NCBI GenBank assembly: GCA_000711775.1
Contig: ARYC01017185.1
Location: forward strand, 1 to 64,000
Reading direction: 5' to 3'
Origin: Oxytricha trifallax
Taxonomy: Eukaryota > Ciliophora > Spirotrichea > Sporadotrichida > Oxytrichidae
DNA: 64,000 nucleotides
The notes beneath the pieces are model-generated. The model ran no database searches and was not told where the DNA came from. It was given only the letters and a program-made list of their open reading frames with translations. Below, piece after piece: positions 43,601 to 56,683 of the stretch. The translations under genes and the position numbers were made by a program. The stretch's first letter is position 1; each line of letters opens with the position of its first letter.

Positions 43601-45037
43601 ATATCTGTTCCGCCCGAGATCCCCTCCCCCGCCCCCTCCCCCACCACCTAAAATACCCAATTTCATATCAAATTTTGGGGGGGAAGTTTCCTGCACTGGT
43701 TTATGATAAAAAAAAAATTTTAGGGAAGTTTCCTGCACTTTTTTTAATTTTTTAATTTTTAATTTCTTTTAATTAAATTTATGTTTACAACAACTATCAA
43801 CCAACTTCAGGCCAATTTCATTTTAATATTTATAATTTAATTTATTAATCAATAGTCAATATCTATCTTCAGATTCCAAAAACTTTGACTTTTTTCATCT
43901 GATATTTGTAGGTTCTATCTTTTAAAAATTATATCGCTTTACTATAGTAATTTAAAATATTATAGCCAATTGTTAGTGTATTCTGATTCAATTTATCTTT
44001 TTCTTACCATGTCTATATAATGTTATACTATATTTTCTTGAGCTAATTCAATGATGAACAATATACTCTTAATATTTAATGGGTCATAAAAATATTCAAT
44101 TTGTTAATTGATGTAAAATTTATTAAATTTAACATAGAGAAAAAAACAGTGCAGGAAACTTCCTCGAGTGCAGGAAACTTCCCCCCCCCCAAATTTTGTA
44201 CCTAGAGGGTCTAAATCGATTTCCTTCTTGACATCTCGACATCATAAACCTTATTTTATTTATAAAATTACATAAAAATTTCAAAATTCTTTATTTCAAT
44301 GTTAGTGCCTTATATGATATAAATTTTATGATTTTATAAGTTTCACTATCTTTCTCAACCATTTTTACACTTTCTCAATAAAATATAAATTAAAAAAACT
44401 TTTCTATTGAATAATATGAGAATTTTATTTCTAAATAAAATTTATACACTATAATTTACAAAATTTATTTTAATATTTTTTACACCTAAAATCAACTTCA
44501 TTCGACATAATTCGAAGAAAAAATCTGAATAATTTTTTAAGTTTTTAATTTTCAATAATTTATCAAAAATTATGATAAATGTATTAACCAAAATGCAAAA
44601 ATTAAAAACTTAAAAAATTATTCAGATTTTTTCTTCGAATTATGTCGAATGAAGTTGATTTTAGGTGTAAAAAATATTAAAATAAATTTTGTATATTATA
44701 GTGTATAAATTTTATTTAGAAATAAAATTCTCATATTATTCAATAGAAAAGTTTTTTTAATTTATATTTTATTGAGAAAGTGTAATAATGATTGACAAAG
44801 ATAGTGAAACTTATAAAATCATAAAATTTATATCATATAAGGCACTAACACTGAAATAAAGAATTTTGGAAATTTTATGTAATTTTATATATAAAATAAG
44901 GCTTATGATGTCGAGATGTCAAGAAGGAAATCGATTTAGACCCTCTAGGTACAAAATTTGATATGAAATGGGGTATTTTAGGAGGTGGGGGAGGGGAGCG
45001 GGGAGGGAGTGGGGAGGGATCTCGGCGGAACAGATAT
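43601..45037. mobile_element. Palindromic element with G/C-run termini, carrying a nested insertion
   Basis: The ends read ATATCTGTTCCGCCCGAGAT on the left and, reversed, ATATCTGTTCCGCCGAGATC on the right, followed by C-rich runs and CACCWCCTAAAATACCC. The rest of the left arm (44198-44575) mirrors 44598-44960 almost perfectly. Without the nested element it is about 0.9 kb, with arms of about 450 bp and a short loop. No coding capacity. Confidence 0.85.
43677..44190. mobile_element. Nested MITE with GGGGGAAGTTTCCTGCAC ends
   Basis: This 514 bp segment sits in the left arm of the surrounding palindrome, flanked by AAATTTT on both sides (43670-43676 and 44191-44197). The intact opposite arm shows the uninterrupted site ATCAAATTTTGTACC. 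Its ends are GGGGGGAAGTTTCCTGCAC and the inverse GTGCAGGAAACTTCCCCC; the 13 bp core AAGTTTCCTGCAC occurs twice at each end. No coding capacity. Confidence 0.85.
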
Positions 45038-45039
45038 GA

Positions 45040-45690
45040 TCATTTTTAAGAAATTTAAATCAAAGACTTATGTTAGCTTAAATGAAATAAAAAAACATCC
45101 TCATTAAATTATTATTGATATAATAACATAATTTTTAAGGGAGTATTCTAATAAAAGAATATCTTGAATTTTATACTCGAAATCCGAAAATAAATTTTAT
45201 ATATAAATTATATAAGTTTCGAATTAAACAAGAATATTGTCTCAATAAAATAACTATAAACTCATTTTACCAAATAAACTAAATAACTCATAAAATTTTG
45301 TTTTTATTCATTTTAGTATCATTAAATATGATAGAGATTATAATTATTTAATAATTTGTTGCCTAAAGATATTAGTTTTATAATTATATATTCATTTTAC
45401 ATAACTAAACAATTATTTTTTTAAAATAAAATAAAAACCTATTCTTAATATAAAAAATTACATCAGTAAATAACATATTGTTTATACATTTATTATTATG
45501 TTCGTTAAATTTTTTAATTTATTCATTTATTGAATATATCAATATATTTTAATAAATTTTTATGATAATGATTCTAAAACATCTTTGATGGATTATATTT
45601 TTAAATGTAAATTTTATGTTTTTATTTTTTTTATAATTTATTTAATAAAAACTTTATTTAAAACTAATTTAAATACAAAATATTATTTTT
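45040..45690. other. AT-rich spacer
   Basis: Nothing recognisable apart from simple A/T tracts. Confidence 0.4.
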
Positions 45691-45694
45691 ATAA

Positions 45695-48480
45695 CCTTAA
45701 ATCTCTTGGAACTTCTCTAGGTTGAATTGTTTTTGAAGTTAAATCTGAGATGAGAGCGATATTTTGATACAATTATTTATATGAAATAGTGAAAAAGGGT
45801 AATTTTATTTTATAAATATTAAAATTTGATGAACTCCAATCAAACCCAAAATTTTGTAATAAATTAATATTTTGTGAAAATCTATATATAAATCTATCTT
45901 TTTATAAAATTCTTACGATAATTATTGTTTGAATAAATATAAAAATATTATTTTAAAGTTTTAAATAGCATAGAGCATGTAAAGCGAATAAATTGTTTTA
46001 AGAGGTGTAAATAAACTAAATTTTAATGATAAATTTGATTTTAGTAATTTTTTTAAAATGAATTATTTCATCCCTGTGAATGAATCGATTCTTAGTCGTA
46101 AATTTTAATAAAAATAGAATTGTTAAGTTATCCAAGCAAAATGACTCTTAAAAAGCTTGCAAAAATATCATAAGTTTACATGAAATTCTCAATTGATGTT
46201 ACAAAATCATAAGATTAATTTTCTTGTTTCTTTGTCATCTCAGACTTTATCAAATCTAGTTATTTTACATAAATTAATAATAATAAAAATTAATAAATAT
46301 TTCTATACATTATTCAAATCAGCACAAACTTTAATTAAATTTATAATTTAAAAAACAGCTATAAATAATATATGAACCAGTGAAGAGTAATCTAATTAAT
46401 AGGGATTGTAGAAAAATTGTGTGGAGACTAAATCGTGGATTCACAAGAAAATTATTCAAAAAGCAATTTCAAAACTTAAATCTAGATCCTCCAAATATTT
46501 CCATATTTTATTAAGAGTTGTTCGAAAATAAAAGAGTGATAAGATTAAACAAATAATTATTATTATATTTATGAAATATTTAACTTTAATGAAATACTGA
46601 AAAGCATTTTTGCTAATAGATCTATTAATTTCAATCAATTTCATTACAACTTCTTTCATATCAAATCTATCTTTGAATAAGTTTTTGTAAACTTTAATTT
46701 AATCATCGAAAAACAGATCTAATATTTATTTTTTGTATTTAACTCATTTTAAACATATATAAATCAATGTAATGAATTTCATTTTTTCAATAAAATTGAT
46801 CTTATAGTTCTGTAATGATCCTGAAATCTTTGAACAAAGTCTCATAGTTACAGTTATTTTAGGTAGATTTTTTCAAAGCTAATTCAAAGAAAGATTCAGC
46901 ATTTTCACTAAGAGATTGATACAACTCTACTTATCTAGCAATAAACTATTCTTTTAGTTGTTCTACTAAGTAGTTAAAGTTCTTCTTTTCGTCATACACA
47001 TTTATAACATATCTAAAAAATAATGTACTAATAATTTATTGAACTAATATGTTGTCAATCGATATAAATAAAAAAATCTAATTAAATGTAAATTAGTCTT
47101 ATTTAAATTTTAGGAAATTTTTTATTTTTATTCTAAATTCAAGTATCCAGGCGAGGTTGCCTTAGTAAAGATAGATTTGTAAGAGAACTCATCATGGGAA
47201 TCACTCAATATACAATTCTGATAAAAAGATTGAATGTAAGATTTTAAATCAATAGTTTTCACGAGAGTTTGAATTGTCAAACAGGGGTCTTCAATAAAGC
47301 AAAACAAAGGAAGATCATGAATGTTCTGAGGTACAGTATTGATTTATTGGTCAATCAGTTCTGGGAGAGGTTGTGAGTCCTCACTCAACTCATCTATATA
47401 ACAATTAACATTTTCATTATAATTTTGGATTGGTATTCTAAGATTAAGTAACAATTAAAATTATAAGCATCACTGATCTTGAAATCTTCTTGAGATTACT
47501 GCTGAACTTTTTCTTCTTCAATAAATCTTGAATCAGGAATTTAGTCACAATCACCAATAAGATTTTGAGCTGAAACAGTTTAATTTATTTCACGAACTTG
47601 AGTAGTAGATTCTACAGTAGGATTGATTGAGAAAGGTTTAGGTTGATGTCATAAAATTCAAACATTTTTAATTTATTTGATATTTTTTTAATTTTAATTT
47701 AATTATTCAAGTGTATTTATTAAAATTTTTTAAAACTATTTACATTATACTTTTGAAGTTAAGATAATAAACCTTTATGGAATCGACATAAATGGAATAT
47801 TAAAAAATAATAAGTGCTTATTATTTTCAAACAAATATGTTATTAAATGGTTCATAAAATTATTTTATGCATTAAAATCTTTAATATATTTTGATAAATA
47901 AATTATGCTTAGAGTTTATAAATTAACTAAATTAAAAAATCATATCTAACAATTTTTTTAATTTTTTAATTAAAACCAAATTTAAAGATAAATTTTATAT
48001 TGAAATTCTTAAATAAGAGATGAATATTAATATTTCCACTAATTTAAAAACTTAATCTTACAAAACCTTATTAAGGATAATAAAGTATGACACAATACTA
48101 ACTAATTGCATCTTCACTAAATAGTTTATTAATGAATTTTAATGTGCAAGTCCTGAGTGGATATGATTAACTTCTTGAACAAAAACATCAAACTCTTAAA
48201 GTATTACTTTTTATGAATCTTTCAAAGATTATCTATCGCTCTACAAGAATTCACAAAAATCTCAATTCTAACATTTGTTGAAGTTAACTGAGATTGATCT
48301 TTCCTTCTTAAAAATCATTAAATTAGTGTCAGAGTCAAAGCTCTTAGCAGGTATAGTGGAATCTTGGGATTTAGATCTCAAAGTTTGAAAGATGAAATCT
48401 CTTCTCAAAGGTTGAAGGATAGTTGAGTATTATTACATGTAAATACTTAAGTTGAAGTTAGTGAATTAAAGATTTAGTTT
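45695..48480 (-). CDS. MDS cluster of an unknown protein
   Basis: Minus-strand coding islands from 5' to 3': 48470-48090 (FIFQTLRSKSQDSTIPAKSF; SLKDSQKVILQEFDVFVQEV; one in-frame TGA at about 48265), 47650-47460 (INPTVESTTQVREINQTVSA), 47400-47110 (SQPLPELIDQQINTVPQNIH; YKSIFTKATSPGYLN), 47010-46800 (VEQLKEQFIARQVELYQSLS), 46690-46456 (MKEVVMKLIEINRSISKNAF), 46460-46330 (LVNPRFSLHTIFLQSLLIRL), 46260-46130 (SEMTKKQENQSYDFVTSIEN) and 45775-45695 (NIALISDLTSKTIQPREVPR). The spacers are AT-rich and lack splice signals in most cases. No domain is recognised. Orientation and order are consistent with one gene of at least 600 residues. Confidence 0.5.
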
Positions 48481-48489
48481 AATTTTATT

Positions 48490-49820
48490 AATAATAAAGA
48501 ATTCAAATTTTTCATAAAATGTTACTTATCAATTAAAAATATTTCCTTAAAAAAGCTGTTAAAAGTTTTTTCTAATAATTATTTGAAGAGTGATGACATT
48601 TAAAATAAACAATACTTAATAAAATATTCTCGATTTTATTCAAATTTAAAGTCCTTTTTTTGATGTTGTTTTAAATTTAAATATTTACTCAAATTTTATA
48701 TTGATTTTTTTATATATTTACATCAATTTAAATTATTTATCATCAAATTTTTTTTATAACAAATTATACAAAATTTAAAGAGTATTTCATATAATAAATA
48801 TTTTTAATTGCAAAAATTTTACTTATAAATCAGAATTAGTTGAATTAATTTTATGCATTGTATAGAATAAATTATTTATAAATATAGCTTTTTCAGATAA
48901 ATGTCTAAAATAAAAAATACTAAAGAACTAAACCCAAATCTGAATGCTTGAAAATGTTATTGTGTGAATGCTAACATTTACATCATATGAATTTAGCTTG
49001 TAAATACTGATGTAAAATATTGAACCAAGGATCTTCATTCATTTATATAAAAAAAATATGGGGAAAAGATACGAATTGGGCCATAATAACTGTTTTTAGT
49101 ATTTATAATATAAAAAAATCAAAGGTATATCAAATCAAACAATTTTTAGGTATTATTCTTATAGTAAAATTTTGCTCAGAAAAAAAACTAAATTTAGGTT
49201 TATTTCCATGCTAGTAATATAGTTAAATATCTCCTAAGTTTTAATAAGAGATTGTTAATCAATTGTAAAAATTTAAGAAAAATTAAAAAAACAAAAAAAT
49301 TAACGTAAAATTAATGGAATATGTTTTAAATCTTCATAAAAAAGGACTATTGAAATAGAAATCTAAATCCATAACCAATTAATGTGGCTTTAATTTTATA
49401 TTTAATTATTTTCATTGAATATATATTCACAAATTTTAATTTTTGGCCCTTTAATACTTTATATTAAAAATATATAGTATAATCAATAATTTAATTATAA
49501 TAATTTAATGATTGCCACAATAAACTAAATTCATGTTTAAAAATTTAATTCAACAATTTTTTAAATATTTGTTTATGTAAAAAATATTTTTATTCTAAAA
49601 ATAAAGAATTTTTAAATCTATTCAAACAAAAATTATACAAAAATTTTGCAAATAAATTGTCATTTATTATTAAAATATTTTAAATATTAATAAAAAAAGA
49701 AAATATATATTTAGAGTTAAATGTCCTAATATCAATGATAAAGAAGAGTAGTGAACCAATTTTTATATTAATATTTCAATTATATTAAAAAATTTTATAA
49801 GGAAATTTATTTGCTGAGAA
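48490..49820. other. AT-rich germline spacer
   Basis: About 1.3 kb between minus-strand islands. I found no segment with convincing coding character; it is probably IES or intergenic DNA. Confidence 0.4.
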
Positions 49821-49829
49821 ATTATATTT

Positions 49830-52360
49830 ATTTATTAAAAAATAGATGAAAGAGTTGACTGCTTTTAAGAAATTTCAATTTCTGCTTCAAACATAATTTT
49901 TTCTTCTTGAAAAACAATACAATTTGTAAATTTAATTGATAAATTACATGATCTCTTTTGCTTTGTTACTTTTATAATTTTCAAATAGAAAATTCTTTGA
50001 TTTAATTCTAGAAGCCACTAAATTCTAAAAGAAATTACTTTTTTATTTTTCAATGTTTATTTACTATTTTTTTCATTGAAATAAATTTATAAAGTTAATT
50101 AATATAAATAATTGTAATTTTACTGCGTAATTTTAACTATCTATTTAATAGCACTATAATTAAATATATCTTACTTTTAATTTGAATAAATTTTCTAATT
50201 AAATTTACATTTTTATATTTATAATTTTTCCTCATTGATATGCTAATTGCTAGACTTAACACCAAAATACACCTGCAAAGCCAACCTTTGCTTGTTAAAT
50301 TATATTTTATTTAATATTTTAATAGGGGAGGGGATCTAGTTGATATATATAAGGTAAAGAATTATATTTGAATAATTTTTTAATATCATTATTGTAATTT
50401 TTGTTATTATATAATTATGAAGTAAATAATTTTTTATATTTTCTAAGATGAAAGAAATCAGAAAATTATTTAAATAAAAATAAAAATCTAAATAATTAAT
50501 AATTTATCACTATATAATTATTTAAACAAGAAAAAGATTTAAAATACTGGGATATTAATTACTAAGAAATTAAAATATCTTGAAAAAATAGAATTATAGG
50601 AATACATTAGAAAAGGGGAAATAAAAAAAATGCTTTGCAGTTAAAGTTTACCAGTTTAAAATATCTTGGATTCATTAGTTTAGGAATCCAAAATTAGCTG
50701 GAATTTTTAAATGAAAATATTACTTTATCTCAATCCATGTGTTTGATCATTCGATTTTGATTGAAAGTCTGCTCAATGTTTTTTATTATTTAGTGATTTA
50801 CGATCTACTCTCACATTAAAGTCAAATTATCTTTCTCTGGGCTGACATAAAATAGGACCGCCAATCATGAGACCAGTTTATTTTTGAATTCTCAATCTAA
50901 ATGAGGCTAATATCTTTTAAATTTGCCAAAATATTAATTCCCATATTATAATTAATTATAATTTTATTTTTTAATTAACTTCTTAATTTCAAATGTAATC
51001 CTCTAAAATATAAATTTTAATCTGCTTTTAAATCATAAGAAATAGAAACGTTTTTAATTCTATTACAAAATTATTAAATTTTATGACTTTCTAATAATCA
51101 TTATGAGAAAGAAAAAACTATAGTCGGTTCAATTTTTTTCTTATTTATAGTGTGATATTTTTAGCATTAATTTTTTTAGATTAGGATTATGTGCTTTAAT
51201 TATGTTTATAATTTATTCTTTTACAATGTTTAAAAATTTGATCACAAATTCCAAAGATGATTCAATTAATGATGCAAAGCACTGTATGGAGTTAACTTAT
51301 ATATACTAAATTAAAAAAAATTAATTCATTTATAAATTATTATTTTTATATTTTTAATAAACTGAGTCATTAATACAAGTTTTGTGCACCAACTCAATAA
51401 AAACAGACGGAATTGTTTAATCAGTGAGAACTTCTCTTTTCTTCTTTTAGAGCAAATTATCTAAAAGTAATGAGTGAGATATTAAAGTCTAAGCAGTATC
51501 ATTCACAATTGATTCTTCTAATATCTACTTTGCATTCATAGCTAATTTCAACAAGTCTGATAAAAAGCCTTCTATTTGTAATTTTATAAAATTATGAATA
51601 TGCTTTTATAATTATTAAATTCATTAACAATAATTAAAAAATTTCAAAAATTATAAAACAGATTTAGACTTATAAATAGGTGTCTATGTTTAGATTTTTT
51701 CATTATTAAGAATTTTTTCTATAATTCTTGTATATACTTATTAAAATCAAACATCTACTCAAGGAAAATTATAATTATTGTTCTAAATACTCAAAAATGT
51801 TTTGTAACCTCCAGGAGTATTTTTTTCAGTTATTCTGTAACTTTTTTAAATATATCTACATAATATTACAAATTTTTCATATAATCTAATTTCATACTTA
51901 AATTTGATATTTTCATTAAGTCTCAAGAATAATATATAGTATATAAAAAACAATTGATAAAATTTTTCTATATTATTCTTATTAAATTATTTATTTATGA
52001 AGTCTTTTTATAAAACATTTAAGAAATTATCATATTTGGATTTTATTAAATTATTTATGATATGATGTATAGATGTAAATTTATAAAATATATTAATTGA
52101 GTGGAATTTCATTATAATTTATTAAAAAAATTAATTAATTAAGATTTTATTTTAGAGAGGATCTCATCATCACATGGCAATTACTATTATGAAATCTGCT
52201 CTGAACCACCGAAATCTTAAGTTTTTTCATATTATGAATTTAGATTTACAGTATAGTCAACATTCTATTGCAATGTAAAATGCTGAATACTACCGTCTGA
52301 ATGTTGGTTTTAGCCCTCATTACCGCCTCCCACAACATGATTCTATCTATTCTATATCTT
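49830..52360 (-). CDS. MDS cluster of an unknown protein
   Basis: Minus-strand islands: 52345-52150 (GGGNEGQNQHSDGSIQHFTL; NLNSQYEKTQDFGGSEQISQ), 51840-51665 (TEQLKKILLEVTKHF; DFNKYIQELQKKFLIMKKSK), 51570-51355 (EGFLSDLLKLAMNAKQILEE; LTDQTIPSVFIELVHKTCIN), 50915-50730 (ENSKINWSHDWRSYFMSAQR, with a TGA or frame change near 50835), 50700-50640, 50290-50230 (QAKVGFAGVFWCQVQQ) and 50040-49830 (WLLELNQRIFYLKIIKVTKQ; FQEEKIMFEAEIEISQKQST). Each is 60-230 bp in AT-rich spacer of 100-500 bp. No family is recognised. It may continue the clusters on either side. Confidence 0.5.
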
Positions 52361-53014
52361 AATATATTTTATTAAAAATACATTAAGAAATTCTTTAAAT
52401 CAATAGATTATATTTCAATTACTATTATTATTAAAGACATTATATAATTAATACTATAATAAATTGAGGGTTTAAATTCACATATATTGGAAATCAAAAC
52501 TTAAAAAATTAATTAAATTTATTTTTCCTGACTTAAATAATATAGTATGTATTTAGATATTTTAAAATAACTAACAATCATAATTTAAATATAAATCTTA
52601 TTTATTTTTGGTTTTGAATGTAAATTTGATATTTTGAATTATTTATCTCTAGTCGAGATGAATTTTCCCAGTATTTAAAGCCTAAATTATATGATTAAGT
52701 TTAAATATTTAACATTAAATTTGAGAAAATATTTAAATATTACCAATTAATATATAAAAAAGTATTCCTAGTCTCTGAATATATTTTTTGTATAGATTAA
52801 ATATAAAATGATTCTCAATAAAAAAAATATTTTTCTATGATGTTCATCTTTTTACTATAAAATTGTTGTAGAAAAAAATTATTATCGTATTTATAAATGA
52901 ATTTAAATCATCGTATATCTTATTTTTGGATTAAAGCATTTTAATTCGAATTTAGCATTTTTAATTTTTTATTTATAATTTTTTTAAAAAATTTATATAA
53001 CAAAAAATATTTTT

Positions 53015-54565
53015 AAACTAAAACTTATTATGAGAAATCAGGTTTTGATTAGACTAGATGTTGCTATAATTTTTCTAGAAACCTTAACTTCTCTAATTAA
53101 GAGATTCAGAAGATGATTGCTGCCTCTGTATATCTAAGATTTTAAAGGAATAATTATTATTTGAAAATTTAAATATTTTATTTTAATAATATTTTTTTGT
53201 CATTATTTTTATAAATTTAAATTAGATATTAATAATAAATTAAACCTTTAATGATTTCTGTGAACTTATCAATGTAAGAATGCATACATTAAAACACCAA
53301 AAAATTATTAATAAAAAAATATAATAAAGAAATAGTACATATTAGATTAAAATGTTATTGAACATTTAATAATTGTAATAAGGTTTAGATTAAATAAATA
53401 ATTAAAATATATATGTTATTATCAATTTTATATTTAATAGTAAATCCTTTAATTAAAAATAATTTTGTCAACTTTTAATAAATTAAGTAAGTATCTTTTT
53501 TGGATTAAAATGTTTTAAAAAATTATCAAAAAAGGGATTATTTTTATTAAAATATAATATAAAATTACCATAAATAATATTATATTCATATTAATTTATC
53601 ATATTTAGACAATATCTAAATTAATTATGATAAATTTTAGAAATTATTGGCTCTTAATATATGTGTTTTTATTCTTTTAGGTTAGCAACAGCATTTTACT
53701 AATCAATCATACTCTATTCTTGCACGAATGATTTGCTCTTCAAAGCACTGACATGTTGTAGTTTGGTTGAAATTTTATAGGTTTAAATATTTCATTAAAA
53801 AGGCATGATTTAAATTAAAAATAATTATTTGTTACCTTAAAATTTTGTCCAAATGCTTTTTGATCTCCTCACATACTTCCGTAATTTCGACTTGAGAGTT
53901 TTAATTTTAAATTTAAATGAATATTCTATTCTAATAAAATAAATTAAGCTTCAATTAATTAATTGAGGGTCTTTTTAGTCACTCTCTTGATTGCTCGGCA
54001 TGTTTAAGCCAAAATTCACTGCATTTTTGGTATTTGTCTAGGGTAGCAAACTTGGAATAGGGTTGAGGGGGACTGCGCGCTAGTTCATGTATCTGTTTTG
54101 GAGATTTATAGTGAAATCATGTCTGTCTATATCTCTTTACTCCCAGGCTGAGCCTAAAAAATGAGTAAGCTTGTAATCTGAATGAGCATCATTATTTAAT
54201 AAGATATTAAATTATGATTATAAGAAAGTTTCAAAATTAAAATATAATTATATTTATCAAAATTTTATTTTGAATTGAAATATTAACAATATGTTTGTTT
54301 TTAATTATAATCTAATAAAGAATCAATAATTCTGAGTATAAGTATTGAAATAATTTTTATTAAATATTTTTTAATCATTTAGCTTTTGATAAGAAGAATC
54401 TCTTGAAGATTAGGCAACTTCATTTTATCTAGGTTGGTTTCAGTTCATGTTAAGTCCTTCAGCCATATATCTTTGATCTTACAATCTGACTTGAGAGTAT
54501 TAGTAACGATCGTCTCCATAATGTCTGTTGCTTGAATGAGAAATTTAATTAATGGCTTTTAAATT
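53015..54565 (-). CDS. MDS cluster of an unknown protein
   Basis: Minus-strand islands: 54560-54385 (ATDIMETIVTNTLKSDCKIK; NLDKMKLPNLQEILL, with an in-frame TGA between), 54190-53965 (AHSDYKLTHFLGSAWEQRDI; AVPLNPIPSLLPQTNTKNAV), 53905-53835 (SQVEITEVCEEIKKHLDKIL), 53790-53670 (CQCFEEQIIRARIEYD, in-frame TGA, then LVKCCCQPKR) and 53150-53020 (LDIQRQQSSSESLNQRSQ). The 54190-53965 island is the most GC-rich and the best supported. No domain is recognised. Confidence 0.5.
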
Positions 54566-54619
54566 AGACAATTCTTAAAAATTTAAATAGCCTGTTAAGA
54601 AATAAATGTTTTACTGAAA

Positions 54620-54998
54620 ATATCCCTATCCACCCTCTTCATTCCCCTCCCAAACTCTTTTCCATATCTCTCCATATCCTTCCCCAAAAAAAACATTTAG
54701 ATATTCTAAAAATAAAAAATTGATCCCACTTGTATAAAGAAATATAAAGAATGAAGATGATTGAGTGATTTAAATTATGGAAATATTATTTTCTTAAATT
54801 ATATTCATATATTTCTCCAAAAAAGAATAAATAAAATGAGTTAGACCAGTGTGATAAAATTATTATTAGTAATAATCATGATAATATATAACCGAAATAT
54901 TCAATTAAGAAATTTGGAGCAATATACTATTAAAATTTCATATTAATTAGGATATTTTAGGCGGTGGGAGCATGGAGGATTGGAGGGGTATCAATGAT
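54620..54998. mobile_element. Degenerate relative of the 43.6 kb palindromic element
   Basis: The right end GGATATTTTAGGCGGTGGGA with G-rich continuation resembles the inner-to-outer order GGTATTTTAGGAGGTGGGGG of the 43.6 kb element. The left end CTATCCACCCTCTTCATTCC is C-rich in inverse orientation. The interior is not alignable by eye. Confidence 0.4.
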
Positions 54999-55044
54999 AA
55001 AATAAATATTTATAGATTTATTAATCAAATTTTATTAAAAAAGA

Positions 55045-55640
55045 GAAAAAAAATATAAAATGAGAGCCATATCTATCTTTGTCAAGTCCTATTTTCTCAT
55101 AATACTATTTCCAATAATTTTATCTTTCCATAGTATATCTTAGATCTTCCACTCCGATCTTATCCAAATATATATATAATTATTAATTTATTAATTAAAT
55201 AGATATTTAGTTTTATTGTCCAATTAAATGATTTTAGGGGATTTCACTTCCAAAGTTATAATTTATATTAATTGACTTAAAAAATTATATAAGAAACAAA
55301 TAGTTTATGACTCATATTTTCATGATTTTTATTAAACAATTATTTAAATTTAATTTTAAGGTTTTATAATTATTCATTCTGTGATTAAATATTTTATATA
55401 GTATAGTCAAATGAATTTGACTTCATAAACAATTTTCGATAATATTCTTAAAAATTAGAAGTGATGAATACTTTAAAATAATCAATAAATTTAAAAATTA
55501 ATTGTTCAAAATATCGATATTCTTTCATAAAAAAAATCATTCATTTCTACAAACGAAGTAAGAGGGGAAACATTTTTCGTTGTTAAGGAAATCTGAATCA
55601 TCCCAGATTTTAATTTATGCTTAAGTTTGTTTATTCATGA
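55045..55640 (-). CDS. Two coding islands of an unknown protein
   Basis: 55640-55555 reads IKIWDDSDFLNNEKCFPSYF; 55165-55050 reads DKIGVEDLRYTMERQNYWKQ then YYEKIGLDKDRYGSH. Both are minus-strand and coding-like within AT-rich spacer. They are probably MDSs of the same gene as neighbouring islands. Confidence 0.45.
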
Positions 55641-56459
55641 TTTGATGGAAATATCGATTAATAATAACACTTTAACATTTAAAAAGATATTTATAAGAGT
55701 AAGCAATATTAAGTTTAAAATTTTTAAGCGTAAAAAACTTAATTTATATTTCTAATTAAATAAGAGAACATGTATAGTAATCAATGAAAAACTATTCATT
55801 TTAAATTAAAAAATTAATTGGAAAATAAAATTCCAAATATTCTTATTTAATATTTCATTTTTTTTTTTAAAATTCAAATTAATTTACAAATATTGATCAT
55901 GTGAATGAGGTCTTTGATTTGAGTTGAATTTAAACTTAAATTATTTAAAAAATATTATTGATGGACTTATATTTTAAATTAAAATAAAAAAATTTAAAGA
56001 GTTGTTTATATACTATAAAATTTGTATAATTTTAAAAGCAATTATTTTTGTGGAGATAATGAAAATTAAGGTAATTATAAATAGATTCAAGCTAAGAAAT
56101 TTTTCCTCGTATATAATAATTATTTTAATTTCCTCATTGATTAATATAATAAATGAACAATTAAATAGGAATTAATAAAGCAAATTAAGTTCAAGTATGA
56201 ATATAATTAGTGGATTAAATTTTTTATTCTAATGATTGAAGAAGTTTAATTTTTTCAAAATTTTGCTCTAGCATTTTTGTGAGTCGATAACATAATTAAG
56301 CTAATTATAAATAATTTCTAATTTAATTATAAATAATACTATATTTTAGTAGCAACCAATTTGACATGACGTTAAAGTTCAAGATTAATAATTTACCTTC
56401 AAAATATTATTAAAACTGATATAGTTGGTTGATAAATTCTAGAATTCTATTACTTTATC

Positions 56460-56570
56460 TTGATAAAAATAGTTGTGGAAAATGTTACCGTTTCCACTGC
56501 TAATATAAATAATCTATGTTTTTCCGCCCAAACAATTTCATTACTCTGCTTTGTGTGGAAAAGTTTTCTT
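56460..56570 (-). CDS. Possible MYB/SANT-like fragment
   Basis: The minus-strand segment KQSNEIVWAEKHRLFILAVE fits the first helix of MYB-like DNA-binding domains (W-x-E-E/K-H-x-L-F-L-x-A-x-E). Only one helix is visible, so this is tentative. A plus-strand ORF over the same bases (56460-56669) is hydrophobic and looks like its shadow. Confidence 0.3.
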
Positions 56571-56683
56571 ATTTTTATTATTTATGATGTTTTAATTTCA
56601 CTTTTTAAACCCAAGGAACATCTTCAATTTTTTTTCAAATTACTAAAAAGCCCATTCTACTCCAGTTAAGTTAATATAATCGA

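Noticed and set aside
49020-49214. 64-codon plus-strand ORF
   Set aside because: It is in AT-rich spacer, opposite in strand to all nearby islands, with no coding-like composition.
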